Source: DAOVXM01 sp963746255 (GTDB taxonomy: Bacteria > Chloroflexota > Anaerolineae > Anaerolineales > UBA4823). Taken from it: a stretch of DNA of 64,000 bases. The stretch's first letter is position 1, and every line of letters begins with the position of its first letter. The translations under genes and the position numbers were made by a program. A model generated the notes under the pieces. That model saw only the letters and a program-made list of their open reading frames with translations, searched no databases and had not been told where the DNA came from. Positions 17,623 through 26,345 of this stretch are shown here, in pieces. Location of the stretch: contig CAVVAJ010000001.1 of the NCBI GenBank assembly GCA_963746255.1, forward strand, positions 1,038,626-1,102,625, given 5' to 3'.

Positions 17623-19380
17623 TCAGGCTTCCATCAAGTCCGCCACGCGCTTACCGAGTGTGAGAAATGGTATTGCCGCTGCCAGCAAGCAGAATAGGCC
17701 CCCGAGAAGCAGACCGACTGTCTGGCCGAGCCATGGCTCCCAGCCGATACCGGCGGCTATGAGGGTCGGTCCAGCGAACAATAGAAAACTGACTCCCAGG
17801 AATCCCATAACTACTACCGAACCCACGCAACCCACACCGCCGCTGGCCATTTTACGGGGATCCTTCCAATCGAAGCGAGCGCCGAGGACGCCGAAGGACA
17901 AACTCACCCCAGCCGCACCTGCAATGCAGAAGCTCAACGCTAGAAGACCGTACAGGAAGACTGCGGTTGGAGACTGGCGCAGGATTGATATTACGACGAA
18001 GAATATGCCGCTCAAGGCAAAGGCTGGCAATGCTGTCAGCAGATATTTCCCGGCCAGCAAGCGCCGCTCGCTGACTGGTGCAGATTTCAGCACCCAATAG
18101 GATGCACCTTCCTGGGAGAAAGCCACTAAGCCTAAGCGATTCAGGAGCATCCAGGCTACAAAAATCGCGATGCCGGCATTGGCATAGACAACCAGGTTAT
18201 TAGCCGCTTCCTGGAACCAGATAGGGGCATCACTGACCTCGTTCCCATGACTACGGCCGCGCAGCAGCATAACTGTGTAGACCACACCTAGGATCAGCGG
18301 GGTGATGATCTGGGATAAATTCCGTAGATCACGCCGCAAGACCAGCAGGTCTTTTTTAAGCAGCGCTTGGACAGCCTGTGGTAACACCCAGTAAGACCAA
18401 TTGCGTGATCTACTAGAAGCCGCGCGGTTCCGAACCCGATTGGGCGCCCTTTTACGCTGTAGGCTGCCTTGCATCCCGGCCCACCCGCTATAATACAGCT
18501 TCTCAGCCACCCCCAATGACACCATAAATAAGCCCCCACAGACAAGCAGTGTAACCACGACCAAGGCTGACCCAGACAGCCAACTTCCTGTACCAACGGC
18601 GACCAGCCCCTGCCCCGACCAGTACATTGGTATCAGCGGTGAGTTAAACCTCTCCAGGGCAGAAAAAGCCTGGGCTGTTTGTGCGGGTGATAAATCGCTG
18701 TAATTCGCAAACTGCCCCGATTGGGAGCATATTATTGAAGATACACCGACCAACAGACCTAGCACCTCTGCGATCCGCCGGGCAGGGAACACCCTGACAA
18801 CAAGCATCACGATCAGGCTCGCTAAACCAGCCGCAGCGGAGGCTACAGCAACCAACACCAGCAGGACAGCCGGGTAGTACACCCAGCGGTATCCTCCTGC
18901 AAATCCCAAGCCGAATAAGACCGGTAATCCGAACAGCAGGACAAATGCGAAATTAGGCAGGACCGCCTGGAGCAGTTTAGCCAGGAATACAGCTCTGATT
19001 GGTATAGGGGAGCTCAGCAGGAAGTCCATGTCCCCCGCCAGGTATAGCGCCTGCAGCAGGAAGCCAAAACTGGTCAGGAACAATCCAACGAACGCGGCAG
19101 TGACAACGAAACCGGGCAGCGCAGAACTGATCGAGCCCAGGTCTCCCATTATCGAGTTTATCTCTGGCGAGCGGATAAACTTCAACAGCTGCCAGCTGAG
19201 ATAAAACGCAAAACCCATCCCGACCAGGATGATCACCAATAGGAACAGGTAGCCGAATCTAGCTCGCCAGGTTGCGCGGCGGAATCCACCGGCGGAGAGG
19301 AGCAGCCGCATCCGTAATAACACAATAACACTCTGGTAAACTGGAGCGTATGGATTACTTTTGTGTGTCATGGGTTCCAT
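17623..19380 (-). CDS. ABC-2-type exporter permease, 585 residues
   Basis: A large multi-helix permease. Strings of hydrophobic segments (GYLFLLVIILVGMGFAFYL, FVVTAAFVGLFLTSFGFLL and many more, about 12-14 in total) are separated by short loops, with a cytoplasmic KKDLLVLRRDLRNLSQIITPL segment typical of ABC exporters that carry a duplicated permease. Its ATG shares one base with the stop of the ATPase gene, so the two are translationally coupled and form one transporter. The substrate is unknown. Confidence 0.88.
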   Translation of the reverse strand: MEPMTHKSNPYAPVYQSVIVLLRMRLLLSAGGFRRATWRARFGYLFLLVIILVGMGFAFYLSWQLLKFIRSPEINSIMGDLGSISSALPGFVVTAAFVGLFLTSFGFLLQALYLAGDMDFLLSSPIPIRAVFLAKLLQAVLPNFAFVLLFGLPVLFGLGFAGGYRWVYYPAVLLVLVAVASAAAGLASLIVMLVVRVFPARRIAEVLGLLVGVSSIICSQSGQFANYSDLSPAQTAQAFSALERFNSPLIPMYWSGQGLVAVGTGSWLSGSALVVVTLLVCGGLFMVSLGVAEKLYYSGWAGMQGSLQRKRAPNRVRNRAASSRSRNWSYWVLPQAVQALLKKDLLVLRRDLRNLSQIITPLILGVVYTVMLLRGRSHGNEVSDAPIWFQEAANNLVVYANAGIAIFVAWMLLNRLGLVAFSQEGASYWVLKSAPVSERRLLAGKYLLTALPAFALSGIFFVVISILRQSPTAVFLYGLLALSFCIAGAAGVSLSFGVLGARFDWKDPRKMASGGVGCVGSVVVMGFLGVSFLLFAGPTLIAAGIGWEPWLGQTVGLLLGGLFCLLAAAIPFLTLGKRVADLMEA

Positions 19381-20153
19381 CAGGATAATATGTCCGCAAT
19401 TTCAGCATATTCCGCCCCTCCGGTTAGGGACAAGAATATATCTTCTAGACTTGTCCCGGCTTGGGATAGACTCAGTGAGCGTAGTTCTTCCATGGTGCCA
19501 ACAGTTATCAATCGACCCTGGTGGATTATCCCAATCCGGTCACACATCCGCTCTGCAATTTCCAAAATGTGCGTGGACAGGAAGATTGCTGCCCCGCGTT
19601 CCGTCATCTGGCGTAGGATATCCTTGATCAGGCGGGCTGATTTCGGGTCCAAACCAACGGTAGGTTCATCCAGAACCAAAACTTTAGGGTCGTGCAGGAG
19701 TGCGGCTGCCAGAGCAGTCTTCTGCTGCATACCATGGCTGTACGAATTGATGGTCTGATCGATTGCTTCGCTGAGATCAAACAACTTGTGCAGTTCCTCA
19801 ATGCGGCGGTCAACCTTGGCTGCTTCCATCCCGTACAGGTCGCCGACAAACCGCAAGAACTCGCGACCCGAGAGCTTCCCGTACAAATTCGGGGTGTCGG
19901 GGACATACCCTTTTACCGCCTTGGCTGCCAGCGGCTCAGTCTGTACATCATGACCAGCGACATAAACTTCCCCGGACGTTGGCTGCAGCAAACCGACGAT
20001 CATCTTGATCGTTGTGGTCTTACCAGCGCCGTTCGGTCCAAGAAAGCCAAAGATCTCCCCGCCCCTGACCTCCAGCGAGACTTGATCTACTGCTAGTTTG
20101 TCACCGAAGCTTTTCGTCAGCTGTTTGGTCAGTATTAATGGCTCAGAGTTCAT
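19380..20153 (-). CDS. ABC transporter ATP-binding protein (exporter type)
   Basis: A 257-residue nucleotide-binding protein of the DRA/CcmA subfamily. Walker A is GPNGAGKTT near residue 39. The signature is shortened to SHGMQQKTALAAALLHDPKV near 138, Walker B is VLVLDEPTVGLDPKSA, and the switch His is in FLSTHILEIAERMCDRIGII. The Ser-His-Gly-Met-Gln form in place of Ser-Gly-Gly-Gln is common in this subfamily. It is coupled by a one-base overlap to the permease gene. Substrate unknown. Confidence 0.92.
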   Translation of the reverse strand: MNSEPLILTKQLTKSFGDKLAVDQVSLEVRGGEIFGFLGPNGAGKTTTIKMIVGLLQPTSGEVYVAGHDVQTEPLAAKAVKGYVPDTPNLYGKLSGREFLRFVGDLYGMEAAKVDRRIEELHKLFDLSEAIDQTINSYSHGMQQKTALAAALLHDPKVLVLDEPTVGLDPKSARLIKDILRQMTERGAAIFLSTHILEIAERMCDRIGIIHQGRLITVGTMEELRSLSLSQAGTSLEDIFLSLTGGAEYAEIADILS

Positions 20154-20215
20154 TTTTCACCTATCAGGGCTGCGAGATGGGAGCGATGATTATCAATATA
20201 TGGTTATCCGTGCCG

Positions 20216-20614
20216 TTAGGGGTTATCCATTTGAACTTGCTTCCAACGCGGGTCATTAAAACGCTGGATCTCAATCAGGTAACCATTCGGGTCACGCAGG
20301 AAAAAGTGGTAAACCTCGTATTCCGGATTCAGGGTTGGCTTTTTTTCAATCGGCACCGCGTGGGCTGTGAGATGTCGGTACCACTCATCAACTTGATCGC
20401 TGACTAGGGTGAAGATCACAGCCTGGTTGTCAGCTGGGGGAGCCTGGCGCTCGCAGAACCCGAGGAACGCGCCTTCCCGGACTTGATAAATCCGGCATGT
20501 ACCCTGGTCCAACACCAATGGCAAACCCAACAACCGCTTGTAAAACTCGGCGGTCGCGGCCAGATTGTCCGTTGAGAGAAATGTGATTTGTGCGTCGACC
20601 GGCAGCACTGCCAT
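20216..20614 (-). CDS. VOC (glyoxalase/bleomycin-resistance) fold protein
   Basis: A 132-residue protein with the paired beta-alpha-beta-beta-beta units of the vicinal-oxygen-chelate fold. It has QITFLSTDNLAATAEFYKRLLGLPLV at the start and HFFLRDPNGYLIEIQRF at the end, where the Glu of YLIEI is a usual metal ligand. The first-half metal position is less clear. It may be a lyase, dioxygenase or binding protein; substrate unknown. It sits 38 bp after the quinate-dehydrogenase-like gene on the same strand. Confidence 0.85.
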   Translation of the reverse strand: MAVLPVDAQITFLSTDNLAATAEFYKRLLGLPLVLDQGTCRIYQVREGAFLGFCERQAPPADNQAVIFTLVSDQVDEWYRHLTAHAVPIEKKPTLNPEYEVYHFFLRDPNGYLIEIQRFNDPRWKQVQMDNP

Positions 20615-20652
20615 ATCGCACCTCGAAATAATAATGTTCCCGTCCTGCGGCT

Positions 20653-21576
20653 TTACGCCTTTCCCCGTACCTCGGGCTCGCTCAGACGCAGCGCCATGGG
20701 GCGTATAGCCAGCTCATCGATCAAACGGTTCAGTTCAGCGTCGGCCAGGGTCCGACCATATCCGGCATAGGCAGTCAGGGCAGCTTCCATCATATTCGTT
20801 CCAAACGTGCGGCCCTCGTAGCGTGGGGTCGTGGTGATCAAGGTATGCACACCCCGCACCCGTAGCAGTTCGATATTCTCGGGGGTGGTCGTGTTGGTCA
20901 CCACCGTCTTGCCGTCCAGGTCATGCGGCAGATACTTCTTCATGAACATGAAATCACCCGCTATCATATCCGCCTGCAGGAAATGGCGCTCGTAGCGCGG
21001 GTCGTGGACATCACCACTGGAACCATAGAACAGCATGCTCAGCGGGAAATGGCTAACAAATGGCAGCAGGAGGCGCGCCAGCCGTTTGTAAGCCCGGATG
21101 CCGCGCACCGGGATCGGGATACCCAAGGCAATCATCAGGTCGCCGATGACGATGTCATCCGAGACCTCTGCGGCGGCCTGCGCCAATCCCAAGCGGTCAA
21201 CTGCCACCGGCACGAACGCGTTTTTGTAATGTCGGGGGATGAAATCCGCACTCGCAAAGGCCAGCTTGAAGACCCGCCGTTCGAGGGTATGCTTCAAGCC
21301 GCGCCCGTCGACCACCGGGGTCCGCTTGACGTTTTGGACCAGCTTCAGGGCTGCATGCAAGGGGTATTCGCGGTCCTCCAAGCGCAGGTATAGGTCAACG
21401 CCGCCAACGCTCAGGCAGTCTACCTGACCATCGAGCTCAGTGAAAAGTGACTTCGCCCGGGCAGCATCGCCATCGGTGCCAATTCGCTCGAGTTCAATGG
21501 TCTGGCCGGCAAGGTTGATCGTGACGCGTTTATCACGGCAGGAGCTGCCCAGGCTGATGGATACGGCGCGTTTTAT
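20653..21576 (-). CDS. 'Quinate 5-dehydrogenase'-like conserved protein, apparent ATA start
   Basis: A 307-residue protein of a family labelled quinate 5-dehydrogenase in databases without strong biochemical proof. The pattern visible is SISLGSS near the N-terminus, IELERIGTDGD, LDGQVDCLSVGGVDLYL, TPVVDGRGLKHTLERRV, VIGDLMIALGIPIPVRG, AGDFMF, VVTNTTTPENIELLR and LITTTPRYEGRTFGTN. The reading frame is open from a TGA just upstream. The only family-like start is ATA-AAA-CGC at 21576 with GAGGTGA 3-9 bases in front, where relatives have ATG. Alternative: initiation at TTG 21381 would lose the conserved N-terminal third. A decayed copy lies at 23.1-23.5 kb. Confidence 0.75.
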   Translation of the reverse strand: MKRAVSISLGSSCRDKRVTINLAGQTIELERIGTDGDAARAKSLFTELDGQVDCLSVGGVDLYLRLEDREYPLHAALKLVQNVKRTPVVDGRGLKHTLERRVFKLAFASADFIPRHYKNAFVPVAVDRLGLAQAAAEVSDDIVIGDLMIALGIPIPVRGIRAYKRLARLLLPFVSHFPLSMLFYGSSGDVHDPRYERHFLQADMIAGDFMFMKKYLPHDLDGKTVVTNTTTPENIELLRVRGVHTLITTTPRYEGRTFGTNMMEAALTAYAGYGRTLADAELNRLIDELAIRPMALRLSEPEVRGKA

Positions 21577-21679
21577 GCTTCACCTCGCGTGATGAATCAC
21601 TACGTTACTTGCTCTAATATAACACACTCAGAAGTGCCTATCCCGTTCACCTGCATATCCAGCAGACACTATTTGTGTA

Positions 21680-21708
21680 TTGATTTTGAAAGCATTGCAT
21701 GCTACGAT
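21680..21708 (+). promoter_or_regulatory. Sigma-70-type promoter of lamin-tail gene 1
   Basis: TTGATT (21680-21685), 17-bp spacer, TACGAT (21703-21708). The same boxes, spacing and flanks (TGCATGCTACGATAG) recur before the paralogue at 23483-23511, supporting function by conservation between copies. Confidence 0.65.
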
Positions 21709-21784
21709 AGAAGTGAACTGATTGGATTTTCAGACGGTTTCAATTAGCCGCTGCCTACCCGCAGCTGGCCCAGGAGGCACAATT

Positions 21785-22294
21785 ATGTCCCAGCAAACCA
21801 AAATTATTATTGCCATACTGATCGCGTTTGCATCAGTCACTGTAATGAGTGTGTTAGCCGATACCGTATACCTGCCGGCCGTATACCGGCAGCCCACGCT
21901 AACCCCTACTCTAACGCCTACTCCTACTAAAACGCCCACACCAACACCCACCAAGACACCCTTGCCAGAGGTCGAAATTGTAAATATTGTCTATGATCCC
22001 CCAATTGACTTAGATGAATACGTTGAGATAAAAAACTTTGAGGACAAACTAACCGTAAAAATGGGAACATGGATTATTAAAGCTGATACTGGAGAATTAT
22101 ACGAATTCCCAGATAATTTCGATTTAGGGGCAGGAAAATCTGTAAAAGTATGGACAAAGGATGGAACTAATTCGGCTACAAATTTGTATTGGGGTAATCC
22201 TACTGAGATTTGGATAAAGGGTGGCAATTGTGCTTATCTCAAGATTGTTAAGGATGACGGTAGTAAAATAGAAATTGACACATATTGCTATTAA
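21785..22294 (+). CDS. Secreted lamin-tail-domain (LTD) protein, copy A
   Basis: A 169-residue protein. It starts with a signal/anchor segment (KIIIAILIAFASVTVMSVLA). A Thr/Pro repeat stalk (TPTLTPTPTKTPTPTPTKTP) follows, then an immunoglobulin-like lamin tail domain. The domain shows VEIVNIVYDPPIDLDEYVEI, WIIKADTGELYEFPDNFDLG, NLYWGNPTEIWIKGGN and a final Asp/Tyr strand. GGAGG precedes ATG 21785. LTDs in bacteria often mediate surface binding or accompany secreted nucleases; here it is alone. The first 40 residues match copy B (23588) almost exactly, while the LTD itself has diverged strongly. Confidence 0.82.
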   Translation: MSQQTKIIIAILIAFASVTVMSVLADTVYLPAVYRQPTLTPTLTPTPTKTPTPTPTKTPLPEVEIVNIVYDPPIDLDEYVEIKNFEDKLTVKMGTWIIKADTGELYEFPDNFDLGAGKSVKVWTKDGTNSATNLYWGNPTEIWIKGGNCAYLKIVKDDGSKIEIDTYCY

Positions 22295-22330
22295 GTAATT
22301 TGCATAGCATTTTTGGCTACACAGTATTAT

Positions 22331-22380
22331 CCATTACTCACAAATTGTTTACCATTTGTGGGTAATGGTATTTATTAATA
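22331..22380 (+). terminator. Rho-independent terminator after LTD copy A
   Basis: CCATTACTCACAAATTG (22331-22347) pairs with CATTTGTGGGTAATGG (22353-22368) over a 5-base loop and is followed by TATTTATT. Confidence 0.6.
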
Positions 22381-22546
22381 AAAATCGTCAAAATTACCAA
22401 GTGTACATATACAATTTGCCACGGGTGCAACAACCCACTCTGAGGCAATACGAACTTTATGTTTGAGTAAATTGAATTTTGAACTATCCATCTTTCATAG
22501 AGATACATTGTAGATACCAACCATTTTCAAATAATTTGTCGATCCT

Positions 22547-23003
22547 ATGGTTAAACGTGTCTATCTGATCCATACTGGCGGCACGCTCGGCATGCAGTGC
22601 AGCCCGCACGGCTATGCGACTGTACCGGGGCACCTGGAGCAGCTACTTACTAATCGGCCTGAGCTAAAGCAACCCGGTATGCCAACAGTCATTATGCGCT
22701 CTCTTGGTCCCCTACTCGTTTCGTCAAACCCTTTCCCCGAGAATTGACTGAAAATCGGTGCGTATATCCGCGAGCATACCGACCAGGGAGATGGATTTGT
22801 CATCCTGAGCGGCTCCGACACGACTGCCTATAGCGACTCTGCATTAGCCTTTATGCTGGAAGGGTGCAACAAGCGATTGATCCGGACCGGTTTACAAATC
22901 CCGTTCCGCGAAAAGTTCAGCGATGTTAGTCGCAATCCTTCGATGTAACGCATTTGATGCCCCAAGACCACCTAGACAAGCTGACACCCAACACAGTACT
23001 ACG
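22547..23003 (+). pseudogene. Decayed L-asparaginase copy (copy A of the duplication)
   Basis: It begins KRVYLIHTGGTLGMQCSPHG like the intact gene at 24255. The Trp of the N-W-L-K-I segment is replaced by TGA (22745-22747). The H-G-T-D-T-M motif has become S-G-S-D-T-T. After IRTGLQIPF the coding text stops, and about 590 bp of the intact gene are missing before the C-terminal PQD...KLTPNTV-like end. It is a genuine pseudogene by nonsense change, substituted catalytic segment and internal deletion. Confidence 0.88.
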
Positions 23004-23051
23004 ATCGCACCTAACTCACCCAAACAGTTTTTAAAGGCAAAAACTTTCTCC

Positions 23052-23470
23052 ATGTCCTAGTACTTGCGACACTGGTGCAGCCTGCGCTGAACCCAACCGG
23101 TCGACAGCTGCGGGAACAAGGGCTTGCTTGTAGTGCTGCGGGTTATAATCAACAATGGCAGCGACTTGATCGAAGACCCGCCGATCGAGGGCATGTATCA
23201 AGCTGCTCCCGTCGATCACCGGGGTCTATGTTTTGTTGTCAACCAGCCTCAAGGTCGCAAGCAATCGGAATGCGCGGGTTCCCAAGGGTAGATCCAGGTC
23301 AACGCCGCAAACGCTCAGGCAGTCTACCTGACCATCGAGCTCGGTGAAAAGTGACTTTGCCCGGGCAGCATCGCCATCGGTGCCAATCCGCTCCAGTTCA
23401 ATGGTCTAGCCAGCAAAGTCGATCGTGACGAATTTATCACGGCGGCAGCTGCCCAGGCTGATGGACACCG
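23052..23470 (-). pseudogene. Decayed quinate-dehydrogenase-like copy fused to a ywiC start scar
   Basis: At 23052-23072 the plus strand repeats the first codons of the ywiC-like gene (M-S-stop-Y-L-R). The next base enters the minus-strand quinate-dehydrogenase-like gene near its middle. Recognisable minus-strand pieces are VDRLGSAQAA, VIDGSSLIHALDRRVFDQV and, further upstream, the segment encoding CLSVCGVDLDL and ERIGTDGDAARAKSLF. Frame changes and a stop (GAC-TAG region) break it. It is the joint of a tandem duplication. Confidence 0.85.
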
Positions 23471-23482
23471 CACACTTGTGTA

Positions 23483-23511
23483 TTGATTTTGTACCCAATG
23501 CATGCTACGAT
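23483..23511 (+). promoter_or_regulatory. Sigma-70-type promoter of lamin-tail gene 2
   Basis: TTGATT (23483-23488), 17-bp spacer, TACGAT (23506-23511). It is the duplicated counterpart of 21680-21708; only the spacer centre differs. Confidence 0.65.
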
Positions 23512-23587
23512 AGTAACGTAACTATTGGAAAATGAGATGAATTCATAGAGCCGCTGCCTGCCCGCAGCTGGCCCAGGAGGTATAGCT

Positions 23588-24082
23588 ATGTCCCGGCAAA
23601 CCAAGTTCCTGATCGCGCTGGCGATCGCGTTTGCATCAGTCACCGTGATGAGTGTGCTAGCCGATACCGTTTATCTACCGGCTGTTTATCGGCAGCCGAC
23701 CCCAACCGCCACCAAAACACCAACTCCTACGGCGCGCCCGCCAGGAGTCTACATCGAGGAGTTCCACCCTTCCACTAATCCGCGAGATGATTATCTTGTG
23801 ATAATCAACACCACCGATAAAACAGTAAAGTTTGCGGAGTGGAAATTAAAAGCGGAGAAAGCACAAGTTGTAACTGATTCATCCTATTACTTTGAGGAAG
23901 ATTTCAAACTCGGGGTAGATAAAACTGTGCGAGTACGGAGCGGGATAGGAACAGAAAACGAAACAGATCTATATTGGGGATTAACCTACTCGCTTTGGAC
24001 TTACTCAACCAACTGTGCATACCTCCGCGATGATGATAACGAATTGATCCACAAGTGGTGCGTCGATTGGGAATGGGATTGA
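23588..24082 (+). CDS. Secreted lamin-tail-domain (LTD) protein, copy B
   Basis: A 164-residue paralogue of the protein at 21785. The signal/anchor (FLIALAIAFASVTVMSVLA) and DTVYLPAVYRQPT segment are nearly identical to copy A. The Thr/Pro stalk is shorter. The domain reads VYIEEFHPSTNPRDDYLVI, KTVKFAEWKLKAEK, YYFEEDFKLGVDKTVRV, DLYWGLTYSLW and TNCAYLRDDDNELIHKW, an LTD pattern. AGGAGG stands before ATG 23588. Its own promoter and terminator flank it. Role unknown beyond a surface location. Confidence 0.82.
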   Translation: MSRQTKFLIALAIAFASVTVMSVLADTVYLPAVYRQPTPTATKTPTPTARPPGVYIEEFHPSTNPRDDYLVIINTTDKTVKFAEWKLKAEKAQVVTDSSYYFEEDFKLGVDKTVRVRSGIGTENETDLYWGLTYSLWTYSTNCAYLRDDDNELIHKWCVDWEWD

Positions 24083-24100
24083 GTTTATTGGCTAAGCAGG

Positions 24101-24136
24101 AAGCTGGCGGCTGATACAATACCGCCAGCTTTTTTA
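24101..24136 (+). terminator. Rho-independent terminator after LTD copy B
   Basis: AAGCTGGCGG (24101-24110) pairs perfectly with CCGCCAGCTT (24122-24131) and is followed by a T-run and ACC. Confidence 0.85.
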
Positions 24137-24216
24137 CCTTTGCTAGATTACCCCAACAGGATCATTAGCACATCTTTTTTTTGTGGTAAACCTAATACAG
24201 CGATGTATATTCCATT

Positions 24217-24245
24217 TTGTGGTCTCGATTAGCATCAAATAGAAT
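24217..24245 (+). promoter_or_regulatory. Promoter of the intact asparaginase gene
   Basis: TTGTGG (24217-24222), 17-bp spacer, TAGAAT (24240-24245). The transcript would begin within two or three bases of ATG 24255, implying a leaderless message. Confidence 0.5.
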
Positions 24246-24254
24246 ATGGGAACT

Positions 24255-25283
24255 ATGCGGAAACGCGTCTATCTGATCCACACCGGCGGTACCCTCGGCA
24301 TGCAGCGCAGCCCGCACGGCTATACGACAGTACCCGGCCACCTAGCTGAACTGCTAGCGGGTCTGCCCGAGCTGAGCCAGGCCGGCATGCCTGAGTACAC
24401 ACTGCGGGAATACAGCCCGCTGCTCGATTCGTCGAACCTCTTCCCAGAGGATTGGCTGAAGATCGCCGGCGATATCGCCGACAATTACGATGATTACGAC
24501 GGTTTTGTCATCCTGCACGGCACCGATACGATGGCCTATACCGCCTCCGCGCTGGCCTTCATGCTGGGAGGGCTCGGCAAGCCGGTAATCCTGACCGGCT
24601 CACAAATCCCGCTGGGCGAACTGCGCAGCGACGGGCGTGCCAACCTGATCACCGCACTGCTGCTCGCCGCCGACTACCCATTGCCGGAGGTCAGCCTATA
24701 CTTCGGCGGTGTGCTGTTGCGCGGCTGCCGGGCAGTCAAAGTGGATGCCGAAGGGTTCGAAGCCTTCAGCTCGCCCAACTACCCACCGCTGGGTGAGGTA
24801 GGCGCAGATGTCGAGATCAACTGGCAGCTGGTGCGGGAAAAACCCCAGGCAGATACCCACCTGGTCGTCCAGCCGCTGGCAACTCCCTACGTCGGCGCGC
24901 TACGCCTGTTCCCGGGGATCACCGCCCAGGTTTTGGAAAACATCCTACGCCCGCCACTGAAAGGGCTGGTGCTGGAGGTGTACGGGGTTGGCAATGCGCC
25001 GGATCGCGATACAGATCTCCTGCAGGTGCTGCACGCGGCTACCGACCGCGGGGTAGTCATCGTCGCCAGCACGCAGTGCCTGCGCGGCACGGTCCACCTG
25101 GGTGATTACAGCACCGGAACTGCCATCGCCCAAGCCGGCGTGATCAGCGGGCGCGATATGACCAGTGAGGCCATATTGACCAAACTTTTCTACCTGTTCA
25201 GCTGCGGCTACACATCCAGCGAAGTAAAGGTGCTGATATCCCAGGACCTGCGCGGTGAGCTGACCCCTGAAACGGTACAATGA
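24255..25283 (+). CDS. ansA: L-asparaginase, type I (AnsA-like)
   Basis: A 342-residue asparaginase that hydrolyses L-asparagine to aspartate and ammonia, predicted cytoplasmic because no signal peptide is present. The first catalytic Thr lies in LIHTGGTLGM. The second motif is LHGTDTMAYTASALAFML with the Thr-Asp pair, and the catalytic Lys region is ILTGSQIPLGELRSDGRANL. VYGVGNAPDRD in the C-terminal domain is family-like. The start is taken at 24255 (MRKRVYLI), matching the decayed copy; ATG 24246 overlaps the predicted -10 box. It is the surviving asparaginase of a tandem duplication and is followed 48 bp later by ywiC. Confidence 0.93.
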   Translation: MRKRVYLIHTGGTLGMQRSPHGYTTVPGHLAELLAGLPELSQAGMPEYTLREYSPLLDSSNLFPEDWLKIAGDIADNYDDYDGFVILHGTDTMAYTASALAFMLGGLGKPVILTGSQIPLGELRSDGRANLITALLLAADYPLPEVSLYFGGVLLRGCRAVKVDAEGFEAFSSPNYPPLGEVGADVEINWQLVREKPQADTHLVVQPLATPYVGALRLFPGITAQVLENILRPPLKGLVLEVYGVGNAPDRDTDLLQVLHAATDRGVVIVASTQCLRGTVHLGDYSTGTAIAQAGVISGRDMTSEAILTKLFYLFSCGYTSSEVKVLISQDLRGELTPETVQ

Positions 25284-25331
25284 ACTGCACCTAGCTCACC
25301 GAAACCATACTCCCGGGTAAAAACTTGCTCC

Positions 25332-26153
25332 ATGTCCACCTACCTGCGACGCCACATCGCCCTGCCAACGGATCACGGCGCCTGGGTCTTCATCCTTAGC
25401 CCGCTGCTGATCGGCATATTCACTTCGGCGGTATGGACCCGCGCGACGACGTTCCTGGTCGTGGCTGTGATGGCTGCATTTCTAATCCGCCAGCCGATCA
25501 CGATCGCTACCAAGACCTACAGCGGAAGGCGTCCACGCCGCGATCTGCCCGCCGCCCGGTTTTGGATACTTGTCTACGGCTCGTTGATCCTGATTGCGAC
25601 GCTGAGTCTCATCTGGCTAGGTTATGCTTATATCCTCATCTTGGCCATCCCGGGCATCCCGGTCTTTATCTGGCACCTATACCTGGTGAGCAAACGCCAG
25701 GAGCGCAGGCAAGCCGGGGTTGAGATCGTCGGAAGCGGTGTCCTGGCGCTGTCCGCTCCAGCCGTGTACTGGGTGGGGGTCGGCTCGGCGGACACGACCG
25801 GATGGTGGCTCTTCCTGCTGATCTGGCTGCAGTCAGCCGCCTCTATCGTTTATGCTTATCTGCGACTGGCCCAGCGGGATCTCATCAAGATACCTACAGT
25901 CCGTGCGCGTTTTATCATGGCTCGCCGGGCGCTCCTGTACACATCATTCAACTTGCTTTTTTCCGCACTCCTAGCTTGGAACACGCTGCCCGCTCTCATC
26001 TGGCTGCCATTCGGTATCCAGTGGCTTGAATCATTATGGGGGTCTTATTTCCCGGCCATCGGCGTTAAACCCACCCGGATCGGCTTGCGACAATTGATCG
26101 TAAGTACGATATTTACTCTTACCTTTATTCTTTCCTGGCATTTATCCGGCTGA
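25332..26153 (+). CDS. YwiC-like family membrane protein
   Basis: A 273-residue protein with about eight membrane helices. The N-terminal signature LPTDHGAWVFILSPLLIGI matches the 'LP.EHGAW..L..PLL.G' start of the YwiC-like family, followed by FLIRQPITIATKTYSGRRPR. The family resembles UbiA-type prenyltransferases in topology but its activity is not established. It lies 48 bp after asparaginase in the same direction. Its first seven codons were copied into the duplication joint at 23052. The end of the gene is normal. Confidence 0.85.
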   Translation: MSTYLRRHIALPTDHGAWVFILSPLLIGIFTSAVWTRATTFLVVAVMAAFLIRQPITIATKTYSGRRPRRDLPAARFWILVYGSLILIATLSLIWLGYAYILILAIPGIPVFIWHLYLVSKRQERRQAGVEIVGSGVLALSAPAVYWVGVGSADTTGWWLFLLIWLQSAASIVYAYLRLAQRDLIKIPTVRARFIMARRALLYTSFNLLFSALLAWNTLPALIWLPFGIQWLESLWGSYFPAIGVKPTRIGLRQLIVSTIFTLTFILSWHLSG

Positions 26154-26345
26154 ATCCCAATCCCGAACGGGCATGGTTCCCAACCTATTATTTTTGAATG
26201 GCGCGTAACGCAGTACGGCTTGTGGGGTTAACCTATGTGGAACTATCTAATTAATCGCTTTCGGCATAGAAATTGTACCGGTTAGATATGTTCACTTATC
26301 CGCATTTTCGTTGTTCAAATTACACATTTCAAGGAGGTAGTACCT

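Noticed and set aside
21722..21784. Upstream in-frame extension of LTD copy A
   Set aside because: The downstream ATG 21785 has GGAGG, starts the signal peptide directly and matches the paralogue's start.
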